A stretch of 64,000 nucleotides of DNA from Jeotgalibaca arthritidis (GTDB lineage Bacteria; Bacillota; Bacilli; Lactobacillales; Aerococcaceae), in contig NZ_CP049740.1 of NCBI RefSeq assembly GCF_011100465.1, positions 685,857-749,856 of the forward strand, written 5' to 3'. The first letter of the stretch is position 1. Each line of letters begins with the position of its first letter. Below are positions 56,233 to 64,000 of the stretch, in pieces. Below the pieces are notes generated by a model. The model ran no database searches and was not told where the DNA came from. It worked only from the letters and a program-made list of their open reading frames with translations. Made by a program: the position numbers and the translations under genes.

Positions 56233-56589
56233 CTATTTCACCTCCTTTAAGTAAGTGTAAATATATGAGTAACTATCCCTTACTGGTATAAGCTTGATTA
56301 CATATTTACTTAACTCTAAATCAACATATAATAGAGTTTCATTATCATATCCTGTACCATTACATAGGCTAACTATATTATTAAAATTATCTATCAACTC
56401 GAATTGAATATAATTAAGTTCTTGTTGTAACTTTCTTAAATCTATTTCTCTTCTATTATTCAATTCAATTATTAACTCGCTAGGATTCCATTGGTTAGAC
56501 AGCCTTCCATCATAGAAGTCGAACCTCATTACTCCAAGAAGTTCTTTACTATCATAATTAAAATATTTTTCTTTGCTCAACTTATTCAT
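56233..56589 (-). CDS. SCC-like cluster protein, 118 aa, unknown function
   Basis: A soluble mixed alpha/beta protein, with GVMRFDFYDGRL and a central IDLRKLQQELNYIQFELIDNF helix. No signal, membrane segment or known motif was found. It lies between the DUF960 gene and the TTG-start gene, all on the minus strand with short gaps, so it is part of the same operon. AT-rich codon use matches the element, not the chromosome. Confidence 0.7.
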   Translation of the reverse strand: MNKLSKEKYFNYDSKELLGVMRFDFYDGRLSNQWNPSELIIELNNRREIDLRKLQQELNYIQFELIDNFNNIVSLCNGTGYDNETLLYVDLELSKYVIKLIPVRDSYSYIYTYLKEVK

Positions 56590-56611
56590 ACGTCTTTACC
56601 TTCCATATTTA

Positions 56612-56920
56612 TTAATATTCCCCAGTAAATAACATTATAGAATATTCTCCACTATCTATTACATACACCTTAATCTTATCATCTATCTGAACATCTTCTA
56701 TCTCTATTTCATATGTGCATGAGTATTCAGGAACTTCTTGACTTTGATTTATTACAATCTTATTTCCTTCTTTTCTTAGCTTGAAAACCTGTAAGTAATC
56801 CAGTTCAACATTTCCTTCATCATTCAATTTATCAATCATGCTCCACATTATAAGTTGTAATCTTATATCTACCTCCTCATTTACACCTCTAGTTACATAT
56901 CTATTATCTTTCTTGAACAT
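56612..56920 (-). CDS. DUF960 family protein, SCC core gene
   Basis: The 102-residue protein begins MFKKDNRYVTRGVNEEV and has LDYLQVFKLRKEG and QEVPEYSCTYEIE, the DUF960 pattern. DUF960 genes are regular companions of ccr genes in staphylococcal SCC elements, so this one supports the SCC reading. The biochemical role is not established to my knowledge. It is preceded by GGAGATAAAG as binding site. Confidence 0.85.
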   Translation of the reverse strand: MFKKDNRYVTRGVNEEVDIRLQLIMWSMIDKLNDEGNVELDYLQVFKLRKEGNKIVINQSQEVPEYSCTYEIEIEDVQIDDKIKVYVIDSGEYSIMLFTGEY

Positions 56921-57064
56921 ATCTCTTTATCTCCTTTTCATTACAAGTTTTTATAGTCATCTTTCCTTTTCTTATTACACCTACACATAGAATTCTCTTC
57001 ACGCCCTTTTACCTCCCTACAATAGAAAAAGTCTTAATCACTATCCTTATAGCAATTAAGACTT

Positions 57065-57370
57065 TTAGATTTTACTTATTTCTTGTTTTAACATTTCAAT
57101 GAATCCTTCTGAAAATACTTTTCTGCTTATTGACTCTTTTATTAGCTCTATTAGTTCTAGTTCTGTTACATCAAGACTTCTTGGAATATATGTTTCATCA
57201 CCTCTTCTAGTAGCTTTGTAGACACAGAACCTTACTTCATCTCGCTTTAGTTCTTTGATGTAGATTTTCTCTATTGAGTATGTGTACTCTCCTTCTCCAA
57301 CTTTCCCTTGGCTTTTTATCTTGCAATATTTAGTTTCCTTGATTATCTTTTCTTCACTCTTCTTAGTCAT
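57065..57370 (-). CDS. SCC-like cluster protein, 101 aa, unknown function
   Basis: A small protein with a beta-rich first half (YTYSIEKIYIKELKRDEVRFCVYKATRRG) and a helical end (LELIELIKESISR). The ATG at 57370 follows GAGGAGAGTAAATAAC; an earlier in-frame start (57388) lies on that site. It starts 20 bases after the stop of the 109-residue gene upstream. A hairpin with T-run near 57018-57062 follows it. Not recognised. Confidence 0.7.
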   Translation of the reverse strand: MTKKSEEKIIKETKYCKIKSQGKVGEGEYTYSIEKIYIKELKRDEVRFCVYKATRRGDETYIPRSLDVTELELIELIKESISRKVFSEGFIEMLKQEISKI

Positions 57371-57389
57371 GTTATTTACTCTCCTCATC

Positions 57390-57719
57390 TTATTCTAGTA
57401 GGAACTTAGAAAGTTCTTCTGTAGTTACTACTACAATTGCATAATCACTCGAAAGCAAAAATAGTGAAGAAGTCCAATTAACTCCTTCCTTACATTCAAT
57501 AATATCAGTATATTCTGGTATTAAACCTTGTAACTTATCTTTCTTTAACATTTCGATAACAACGATATTTTCTGCTATAACTATATATCCTCCTAAATCT
57601 TTCTCTATATCTCTATTAGCTCCATAATTTTCACCTAATACATTAATGACGTCTAAAACATTACTGATTACTTCTATAGGATATCCTTTTAATTGATTTT
57701 TTAAATAAACCTTTTTCAT
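57390..57719 (-). CDS. SCC-like cluster protein, 109 aa, unknown function
   Basis: A soluble protein of mixed structure (KNQLKGYPIEVISNVLDVINVL, GGYIVIAENIVVIEMLKKDKLQGL). The ATG at 57719 follows AGAAGGGAGAAATTTATA; the longer start at 57776 lies upstream of that site and overlaps a hairpin (ACTTTTACTTGTA / TACAAGTAAAAGT at 57752-57785). It is the first gene of the minus-strand cluster next to DUF960. Not recognised. Confidence 0.7.
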   Translation of the reverse strand: MKKVYLKNQLKGYPIEVISNVLDVINVLGENYGANRDIEKDLGGYIVIAENIVVIEMLKKDKLQGLIPEYTDIIECKEGVNWTSSLFLLSSDYAIVVVTTEELSKFLLE

Positions 57720-57948
57720 TATAAATTTCTCCCTTCTAAGAAAGTAAAAAACTTTTACTTGTATACATAAATACAAGTAAAAGTTTGTTTTTCTAAGTTA
57801 ATAATATATATTTAATTTATCTTTTAATACAGTAATTAACCTAATTCTAATATTGTAATTTAAAAGTGTTTTTGAAGATTTCTACAAAAAATTTACGAAC
57901 CTTCTTGTATTGTTCAATCAAATTATCTTCATTTTTAATCCCTTATAT

Positions 57949-59175
57949 TTATGATATTTTTTTATCCATTATCATAGAAATAATATATAACACTAATACT
58001 GGTGCTACTAATAATGAAGTACATACTATACCAATACTTACTGAAATATTTGTAGCTATGATTCCTATAATCGGTCCACCTAAAATTTGACCTAAGGAAT
58101 TCATTTGTCCATTTATAGAAAGCACAGTAGCTCTAGAATTATCATCTATATGCCCATTTAACCACGCACTGAATATAGGTTCATTTATAATTCTAAAGGT
58201 ATTTGTTGCCAAATAAGCTATTAACATTAAACTAAAGTTTCTTGTAAGAGCAAATATCAACATAGACGATATATAAAGTATATTTATGCATAATAATAGT
58301 TTTCCATTTTTCCTATTATCCTCATTCTTAAGATTCTTTGCCATAAAATGCATTACTATGAAGCTCAATATCATTCCTAAAATTCCAAAAATTCCAAACC
58401 AAGTCACTGAACTAAGGTTTCCAAGTTTAGGAAGTGTAGTATCTTGTAAAAAATGCGCATTAGAAAGTCTATCATAACCTTCACTTGATAATCCATAAAA
58501 TAAAGTTACTGCAAGTAAAATCATAATTATAGATTTACTTTTTACAAATTTAAGACCAGATTTAAATGTATATACCATCTTTTTGAATGTATTTAAATCC
58601 CCAGGAGCAGATGGTTTAAAATTATTTTCTGGCATATATAACCATAAAAATAATGCAAGAATTATAAATAAAACTCCACTAACTATAATAGGAAGCCTTA
58701 CAGAGAAATTAGCTATTACAGTGCTTAGTACTATTCCAATAAATGCTCCTATCTGCCCTGCTTGTGCTCCCTTTATATAAATTTCATCTAAATCTTTATT
58801 CTTCTCTTCTTCCGCAATCCAAGCTTCAAGCGAGCCACTGATAAAAGTAGACCCTAATCCCCATACAATCTGTGCTACAAGTACGAAAATAAAACTAGAA
58901 ATAGAACCTTCTAAAATAAATCCCACTCCTGTTAAAACTCCCCCAATAACAATAGATAGTTTACGACTATACACATCTGCAACTATACCTGTAGGAATTT
59001 CAAATATAAAGCATGCTAATTCCAAAGTAGTTCCAACAAGTATAAGCTGAAGTGGATTTAAATGAACTATTTCAATGTGATACACTATCATAACTGTAGC
59101 TACTAACGAAAAACACATTGCTGTAATAGCTGAAAATAATAAATAAGTTTTATATGCTGAAAGTTTATTAACCAT
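57949..59175 (-). CDS. MFS efflux transporter, drug-export type (Tet(40)/TetA(P)-like)
   Basis: The 408-residue membrane protein has 12 predicted helices in two halves. It has an Asp-rich loop between helices 2 and 3 (GIVADVYSRKLSIVIGG) that matches motif A of the MFS, and a motif-like SLEAWIAEE after helix 5. The length and pattern resemble clostridial tetracycline efflux proteins of the Tet(40)/TetA(P) group, but the drug cannot be told from sequence alone. It overlaps the end of a short leader ORF (59168-59317) and lies between the DUF960 cluster and rlmH, typical cargo position. Codon use is very AT-rich. Confidence 0.8.
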   Translation of the reverse strand: MVNKLSAYKTYLLFSAITAMCFSLVATVMIVYHIEIVHLNPLQLILVGTTLELACFIFEIPTGIVADVYSRKLSIVIGGVLTGVGFILEGSISSFIFVLVAQIVWGLGSTFISGSLEAWIAEEEKNKDLDEIYIKGAQAGQIGAFIGIVLSTVIANFSVRLPIIVSGVLFIILALFLWLYMPENNFKPSAPGDLNTFKKMVYTFKSGLKFVKSKSIIMILLAVTLFYGLSSEGYDRLSNAHFLQDTTLPKLGNLSSVTWFGIFGILGMILSFIVMHFMAKNLKNEDNRKNGKLLLCINILYISSMLIFALTRNFSLMLIAYLATNTFRIINEPIFSAWLNGHIDDNSRATVLSINGQMNSLGQILGGPIIGIIATNISVSIGIVCTSLLVAPVLVLYIISMIMDKKIS

Positions 59176-59317
59176 TAATCATCACCATCCTAGTATTTCT
59201 TAAAAAATTTGTTTGTTTTTCATAATCTTCATATTTAAATATATAAATCATCAAAATAATCTCCTTAAACAAAAAAAGCTGTAAATGAACATAATTCACA
59301 ATTACCTCTTTGCGCAT
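59168..59317 (-). CDS. Possible leader peptide of the MFS transporter gene
   Basis: A 49-codon open frame ending eight bases into the MFS gene. AAAGGTGTTGTAAAT lies before its ATG. TGTAAAT and ATTTACA near its 5' part form a stem followed by GCTTTTTTT, so an intrinsic terminator is possible. AAGGAGATTATTTTG precedes a second internal ATG. This resembles attenuation leaders of inducible antibiotic resistance genes; translation is inferred, not shown. Confidence 0.5.
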   Translation of the reverse strand: MRKEVIVNYVHLQLFLFKEIILMIYIFKYEDYEKQTNFLRNTRMVMING

Positions 59318-59417
59318 ATTTACAACACCTTTACATTTATATTTTTTATGCTTATATTTTAGTATAATTATATTATATATAATTATAAAAATTTTTTCAA
59401 TGCTATAGATTCTGAAA

Positions 59418-59570
59418 AACAAATTCTAATTTTCTCAAGTAGTGAAAAATGAAGAATCTATAAATAAAATTAAAATACCCAACAAAAATTCAAACTTTAG
59501 ATTTTTGTAAGTTTCATTGCAAAAATTAAAGCACACCTATCGTCCATTTATATATCCAATTCTATCCAAA
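59418..59570. other. AT-rich right end of the element
   Basis: No gene is visible between the leader region and the rlmH stop. It is the right-hand flank inside the element, bordering attachment repeat 3. Confidence 0.5.
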
Positions 59571-59598
59571 ACCTCATTTATTTATGATACGGTTCGCC
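59571..59598. repeat. SCC-type attachment repeat 3, inside the rlmH 3' end
   Basis: The core ACCTCATTTATTTATGATA (59571-59589) covers the rlmH stop codon and the codons for YHK, then CGGTTCGCC. This is the same position Ccr recombinases use in staphylococci, where the rlmH C-terminus is preserved after insertion. Confidence 0.85.
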
Positions 59599-60168
59599 CT
59601 TCATAATCCGAAAAGCCCGGTATACCTGCTCCACCAACACCAGTCGCATCAATTGATGCGGGAAAGTTAATTTGCCAAATGATATTTCTTCGTTCGCTCG
59701 TTGAAGTACAGCCTTGCTTAATCCGAGTGAACCACCGATAATAAAGGTGATATCACTTTTACCTGTGATGCCGAGTTGGTCGATTTTTTTGGAGAAGTCA
59801 ACGGAATCGTATTGTTTCCCATTAATGGCTAAGGCAAATACATAACTTTGGTCGGCTACTTTTGCAAGAATGCATTCGCCCTCTTTGTCTTTTACCATTT
59901 CCATTTCTTTTTCGCTTAGTGTTTCGGGTGCTTTTTCATCGTTTACTTCAATGATTTGTAGTTTGCAATAGCTGCCCAGACGTTTTGTGTATTCAGCAAT
60001 ACCTTGCTTTAAATGCTTTTCCTTCTTCTTTTCTTTAGCCGTAGACATAGTTGATACTAATGAGTTAATAAGTTTGCCAATATCTTTAGTATTTCCACTC
60101 TTCACTATTTGTTCTACAATAACTGTTACATTTTCAATAAATTGCGATGACAGTTTAGATTCCATCAT
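59578..60168 (-). CDS. rlmH: RlmH (23S rRNA m3-pseudouridine-1915 methyltransferase) with altered N-terminus
   Basis: From about residue 50 on, the protein is typical Rlm[39 protein letters not shown] (SAM-binding SPOUT motif) and the C-terminal [12 protein letters not shown]. The usual first 14 or so residues (a beta strand ending near KLKEK) are missing and replaced by a 48-residue tail of a GTPase/DUF697 protein. Total length is 196 against about 159. An internal ATG (60048) would give about 156 residues, still lacking the first strand. Activity is doubtful. The 3' end carries attachment repeat 3. Confidence 0.85.
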   Translation of the reverse strand: MMESKLSSQFIENVTVIVEQIVKSGNTKDIGKLINSLVSTMSTAKEKKKEKHLKQGIAEYTKRLGSYCKLQIIEVNDEKAPETLSEKEMEMVKDKEGECILAKVADQSYVFALAINGKQYDSVDFSKKIDQLGITGKSDITFIIGGSLGLSKAVLQRANEEISFGKLTFPHQLMRLVLVEQVYRAFRIMKGEPYHK

Positions 60169-61048
60169 CTTTTTAACCCAATCAATATCTTCAGCGCTTT
60201 TTTCACCGGTTTATATCTTTTCAAACACATAGATGCAACCTTCACCAATTGCTGCAACAATCGAGCCCGCCATGATCGCATTCAGCACACTTGCTCCTAT
60301 GTTGATCCCTGGAATAGCTTTCAATGCACTGATTGCGGTTTTCGCTGCGACACTTACTGTTCCAACCTCAACAATTGAATTGAATAATTGTTTAGCTTGC
60401 TCGTCTTTATTGATTTCATAGAGTCTGGCTAGTGAGTTAATTTGGGCTACTTCGATTGGAGACAGGATTAGTGCATCAGCAATTGGAATAGGAATAGCTC
60501 CTACTGTTACTGCTGCTGTAGTTGAAGCTACAACGATACTTTGAGCAAGACTTTTTTTCTTTTAGCTTAAATTTATAAACGTCGTGGGCTCCTGCTCTTA
60601 TCCCTTCTGGCATTAATACATTTGTTTTATCGATGAGTTCTGTTATCTCTTCAGGTGCTGCAAATGCTTCTTTTACCATTTCGATGTTCTCTACTCTTTC
60701 TGGAACAGAATAAGATTTCGTGATTACTACAATAACCGGAACTGTTTTCCACATAGCAGTCGCTCTTGATAAATTTTTGATAGCTTTTGGAAATAACTTC
60801 CGTGTTGTACCCTCCACACAAAACCAAATAACACTGATTGCCTGTTTTCCCTTAAGCAATGACGGTTCAAATCCAACCGTATCAATAATTCTAAAGGGAA
60901 TGTCTTCACTCTAATATAACTCGAGCTTATCTGTTGTACCTGAAGTTCCATACCCCGTCTTCGCCTTCTCGACCCCAAGAACAGAATTAATTAAAGTTGA
61001 CTTGCCTACCCCTGAATTTCCAATTACTAGCACATTTCCTCTTTTCAT
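60049..61048 (-). pseudogene. Decayed GTPase / DUF697 gene, fused to rlmH
   Basis: The gene starts at 61048 with a G1 P-loop GNSGVGKST and keeps DTVGFE (G3), followed by a DUF697-like hydrophobic region (AGSIVAAIGEGCIYVFEKI). It has three lesions: an in-frame TAG at 60911-60913, a frameshift at a T7/A7 tract (60552-60558), and an in-frame TAA at 60211-60213. The last codons run in frame into rlmH. Its normal product would be a Ras-like GTPase linked to membrane. The decay is clear from conserved frames on both sides of each lesion. Confidence 0.85.
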
Positions 61049-61435
61049 ATCTATCCACTCCCTTCAATGTAAGATACTAGTACCTTATTATAGTCTATGT
61101 AATGATTGCTAATTGTGCTTGGTGTAATATTTTATTATATTTCTTATTACCTCAATACTTTTAGATTAAACAAGCCTTTTCCAAATTAATTTGTACGCTA
61201 TCTGTCGGTTATAGCACCTCAAAAAGCTCGTGAAATTCTCTAATAAAAATCATCGATTCTAAAATTACCAACATTATACTTTCTCGATTTACCCACTCCA
61301 ATTGGCAGTGTCGACGCCACTTTGTCAAGATTGTTGCTGCTTTATCAGCTTACAAGCACGATACATTTGGATGACCTTGTAGTCATTAAAATAAAAGTTG
61401 CAATTTTAATAATTCTCATATAAAATTAGTTCATC
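61049..61435. other. Intergenic region before gntR
   Basis: No gene is visible. A promoter for the gntR operon is likely at its right end: TTGCAA (61398-61403), 17-base spacer, TAAAAT (61421-61426). Confidence 0.55.
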
Positions 61436-61459
61436 GGTTAGTTAGTCGACTAACTAACC
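61436..61459. promoter_or_regulatory. Palindromic operator before gntR
   Basis: GGTTAGTTAGTCGACTAACTAACC begins ten bases after the -10 box and is a perfect 24-bp palindrome (split here only by its centre). It lies 30 bases before the gntR start, so the GntR product is its likely binder, repressing its own operon. Confidence 0.8.
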
Positions 61460-61488
61460 AACAAACCATTATATAGGAGGCGCTATCG

Positions 61489-61851
61489 TTGGATTCAAAT
61501 ATTCCTATTTATTTACAGATTTCACAGTTTATAGAAAACGAGATCATTAGTAACCGTTTAGTTACAGATGATAAGGTTCCATCCATGAATGAGTTCTCCA
61601 AATCAATGAATGTGAACCCTGCTACTGCGGGAAAAGGATTGAATGAGCTCGTTGCTCAAGGGATTTTATATAAAAAGCGAGGGTTAGGTATGTTCGTTAC
61701 AGAAGAGGCTAAAGCAATTATCGTCAGTCAGCGGAAAGATGATTTCACAAAAAATTTATTACCTGATTTTTTGAATGAAGCTAAGCAATTGAAGATAACG
61801 AAGGATGAATTACTTGAAATGATTAGGAGTGATTATAATGTTGAAGCTTAA
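61489..61851 (+). CDS. GntR-family regulator, YtrA subfamily
   Basis: The 120-residue protein has an N-terminal winged-helix HTH (IPIYLQISQFIENEIISNRL through TAGKGLNELVAQGILYKKRGLGMFV) and the short C-terminal tail typical of YtrA-type GntR. TTG is the start, with AGGAGG eight bases upstream. It overlaps the next gene and is first in an operon with an ABC ATPase and permease, which YtrA proteins normally control in response to cell-wall antibiotics or stress. Confidence 0.9.
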   Translation: MDSNIPIYLQISQFIENEIISNRLVTDDKVPSMNEFSKSMNVNPATAGKGLNELVAQGILYKKRGLGMFVTEEAKAIIVSQRKDDFTKNLLPDFLNEAKQLKITKDELLEMIRSDYNVEA

Positions 61852-62689
61852 AAACATTACGAAAAAATATGGAAATCACGTCGTATTGAATGATATTACA
61901 ATAAATTTTGATAACCCTGAAGGCGTTTATGGTGTTTTAGGACGTAACGGAGTTGGAAAAACGACCTTAATGAAAATCATCTTCAACATGATCACCAACT
62001 ATGATGGTGAAGTGGAAGTTAACGGACAGCCAGCGAAAAATAACGATGATGTGCTCCAGCATATTGTGTACGTTGGTGGGGAAGTCAATAAATATAATGG
62101 TCTTTTTCAAGGAAAGATTAAGGATTTACTAAAAGCTTACAGCCGTATGTATGATGCTTTTGATCGTGAATATGCAGAATCAATGTTCGAAAGTTTTGAT
62201 ATTAAATTAAAGAATAAATTTATGGAATTATCAACTGGGAATAAAACGCTAGTGCAAAATACATTAGGGTTAGCGACTCGGGCACCGATTACTATTTTAG
62301 ATGAGCCAACAAATGGGTTGGATTCAGTGAACCGTCAGAATTTTTTTCGCTATTTAATGGAAGATTATGCAGAGCATCCACGTTTATTTATGCTTTCAAC
62401 TCACTTAATTCAAGAAGTTGAGAATTATTTAACGAATGTCGTCATTTTGAAAAATGCCGAAGTGCTCATTGATGATACCCTTGAAAATATTCAATTAAAA
62501 GCACATACAGTGAAAAATGCGCGTGTTGAAAATAAACAGGTGATTAAAGAAACGACATTGGGCTCAAGTATTGAACAAGTTATTTATGATGATTTGTCAG
62601 ACGAGGATATCGCACAAATTAAAGCCAACGGTGGCGAGTTAGAACCACTGGACTTACAAAGTTTATTTAACGCACTTGTGGAAAAATAA
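61838..62689 (+). CDS. ABC transporter ATP-binding protein
   Basis: The 283-residue ATPase has Walker A GRNGVGKTTLMK, the signature region LSTGNKTLVQN, Walker B ITILDEPTNGLD, and a H-loop STHLIQEVENYL. It is of the YtrB-like type found next to YtrA regulators. The ATG at 61838 follows AGGAGTGATTATA; an upstream GTG (61829) lies in that site. It probably energises the membrane protein encoded downstream. Confidence 0.9.
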   Translation: MLKLKNITKKYGNHVVLNDITINFDNPEGVYGVLGRNGVGKTTLMKIIFNMITNYDGEVEVNGQPAKNNDDVLQHIVYVGGEVNKYNGLFQGKIKDLLKAYSRMYDAFDREYAESMFESFDIKLKNKFMELSTGNKTLVQNTLGLATRAPITILDEPTNGLDSVNRQNFFRYLMEDYAEHPRLFMLSTHLIQEVENYLTNVVILKNAEVLIDDTLENIQLKAHTVKNARVENKQVIKETTLGSSIEQVIYDDLSDEDIAQIKANGGELEPLDLQSLFNALVEK

Positions 62690-62711
62690 AGAGTATTAGA
62701 AGGAGGATATT

Positions 62712-63401
62712 ATGAATCGTACAATTAAATATCAATTAAATAATGTAAAAACATCTTATTTATTTTCAGCATTGATTTCTTATGGGGGATTAGGACTATT
62801 TTGGCTCGTTGCCTATTTACTAGATCCAAGTATATTAGAAGGGATGACGAGTCAACCATTCTGGTTAAATGCCTTATCGGTTATTATCGCACCTTTTACT
62901 TTCTTATCGATTATGTATGCATTGTTTGATGGTTTGATGTTTTTTGATACAGCTATTCGTTTTGGTGTTTCAAGAACATCGTATTTCATCACACAATTGG
63001 TTGTATACATCATACTTTCACTATTACTTTCATTTGCGACAGGTGTGACTGAGGTTATGTGGGCAGGATCGGTAGGCAATTACTTTACGGCAATCGGTGA
63101 AAATTATCTTTCATTAGGTCACATTGCTGGCGAATTTACCGACAGCTTAGCTTTGGCAATTATGATGTTAGGTATTTACCGCTTTAAAGGAAAAGCATTT
63201 ATTCCAGTGGTGGCTGTGTTTGGATTGGCTTTAATGGTTGTTTCTTTCGCAGGCGCAACAGGTAATTCTGCATTCATTCAAGTGTTCGTAAACGCCTTTG
63301 TATGGTTTACAAATAACCAAACGATCGCACTAGGATTAATTGGAGCTTTACTCATAGGGGTCTACTACTTATTCATCACAAAAACTGAAGTACAAGACTA
63401 A
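62712..63401 (+). CDS. ABC transporter permease protein
   Basis: The 229-residue protein has six predicted membrane helices with a charged C-terminal end. It has no recognised motif beyond that pattern. It lies 22 bases after the ATPase gene, with AGGAGG before the ATG, so it is the membrane half of the GntR-controlled transporter. The substrate is not known; YtrA-type operons often react to cell-wall-active compounds. A terminator follows. Confidence 0.8.
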   Translation: MNRTIKYQLNNVKTSYLFSALISYGGLGLFWLVAYLLDPSILEGMTSQPFWLNALSVIIAPFTFLSIMYALFDGLMFFDTAIRFGVSRTSYFITQLVVYIILSLLLSFATGVTEVMWAGSVGNYFTAIGENYLSLGHIAGEFTDSLALAIMMLGIYRFKGKAFIPVVAVFGLALMVVSFAGATGNSAFIQVFVNAFVWFTNNQTIALGLIGALLIGVYYLFITKTEVQD

Positions 63402-63417
63402 TCCATAGGAGTACTAA

Positions 63418-63454
63418 AGGCAGACTTATTTTAAATTAAGCTGCCTTTTTGTTT
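63418..63454 (+). terminator. Terminator of the gntR-ABC operon
   Basis: AAAGGCAG pairs with CTGCCTTTTT around an AT-rich loop. It lies just after the permease gene. Confidence 0.75.
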
Positions 63455-63521
63455 CATTAAATTTTAATAATAGGCTATAATGGTTTTTGCAGTAATATTT
63501 TATACAGGAGGAGATTTATCT

Positions 63522-64000
63522 ATGCTTAAAAAAGGTATCGCAGAATTTATTGGTACATTCGTACTTGTTCTTATTGGAACGGGAACAATCGTCCTAGGAG
63601 ACGGTGGTTCAGGATTATTAGGAATTGGACTTGCTTTTGGTCTGGCTCTTGTAGCTATGGCATATAGCATTGGTACCATTTCCGGTGCACATATAAACCC
63701 GGCGGTAAGTTTAGCTATGTATGTCAATAAACGCATTAATTTGCAATTATTAGTAACGTATATTGTCGCTCAGTTAGCCGGCGCTCTAGCTGGTTCACTA
63801 ACGCTAAAATTATTTTTGTCTCAATCAGGCTATGAATTAACAAATCTTGGCGCTAACGTATTGGCTGACGGCGTAACATTATTTGGTGGATTTATGATTG
63901 AACTTGTTTTAACCTTTATCTTTGTCTTAGTTATTCTAGTTTCAACTGGAAAAAATGGCGATTCACATTTCGCAGGACTTATTATTGGTTTAACATTAGC
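63522..64000 (+). CDS. Aquaporin/glycerol facilitator family protein, 3' end outside window
   Basis: The reading frame is open to the window edge, giving 159 complete codons. The protein starts with LKKGIAEFIGTFVLVLIGTGT, the MIP-family first helix, and has the first NPA motif in SGAHINPAVSLA. The second NPA lies beyond the window. AGGAGGAG lies before the ATG. The short first half with GTG and the Gly-rich helix fit aquaporin Z-like water channels, but glycerol transport is possible. Confidence 0.88.
   Translation, partial: MLKKGIAEFIGTFVLVLIGTGTIVLGDGGSGLLGIGLAFGLALVAMAYSIGTISGAHINPAVSLAMYVNKRINLQLLVTYIVAQLAGALAGSLTLKLFLSQSGYELTNLGANVLADGVTLFGGFMIELVLTFIFVLVILVSTGKNGDSHFAGLIIGLTL

Noticed and set aside
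57541-57580. Third copy of the GATATTTTC inverted repeat motif
   Set aside because: ACGATATTTTC occurs here but inside a coding region and without a pairing arm of similar length, so it is probably chance.

Overview
The window reads as the chromosome of a low-GC Gram-positive bacterium of the order Lactobacillales, most like Carnobacteriaceae or a relative. The reasons are strong AGGAGG-type ribosome binding sites, a PyrR-type attenuator before a uracil permease, a GlcT/ptsG antitermination pair, a streptococcal-type dextran glucosidase (DexB), and the absence of sporulation genes. I cannot fix the genus. No rRNA, tRNA or CRISPR array was seen.

Positions 1 to about 46.9 kb are ordinary chromosome with moderate GC. 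They carry cell-envelope genes (polysaccharide deacetylase, PspA with a TPM-like partner, MacB-like ABC transporter), nucleotide and cofactor genes (uracil permease, NAD(P)HX repair, cobalamin adenosyltransferase, 5'-nucleotidase), RNA and DNA enzymes (RsuA, RluA-family synthase, topoisomerase III, EndA-type nuclease), and carbohydrate uptake (ptsG-glcT, dexB). Many small conserved genes of unknown function are also present. Several non-coding structures stand out: a PyrR attenuator, a RAT/terminator before ptsG, 40-bp tandem repeats near 2.9 kb, repeated TCGA hairpins near 18.0 kb, a 30-bp dispersed repeat, and a 135-nt nested hairpin after pspA. A remnant of an IS110-family transposase lies at 45.2 kb.

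Positions about 46.98 to 59.60 kb are an island of very AT-rich DNA that I interpret as a composite SCC-like (staphylococcal cassette chromosome-like) element. Three direct repeats matching the 3' end of rlmH lie at 46978, 48265 and 59571. The outer right copy is inside the rlmH coding end (KGEPYHK-stop), the target used by Ccr recombinases. The 11.3-kb segment between the second and third repeats carries a CcrB-like large serine recombinase, a DUF960 protein typical of SCC elements, small genes beside it, a Mor-like regulator, a lipoprotein, and an MFS drug-efflux-like transporter with a possible attenuator leader. An intact IS21-family insertion (52623-55064, 6-bp target duplication) sits in it. 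The 1.3-kb segment between the first and second repeats carries one gene, a protein with an Rx4H motif of HEPN RNases, so it may be a minimal defence-type cassette. No CcrA partner or replication helicase is visible.

To the right of the island, rlmH has lost its normal first 14 or so codons and is fused in frame to the tail of a decayed GTPase/DUF697 gene. Next come a GntR (YtrA-type) regulator with a 24-bp palindromic operator, its ABC transporter genes, and the start of an aquaporin gene cut by the window edge.
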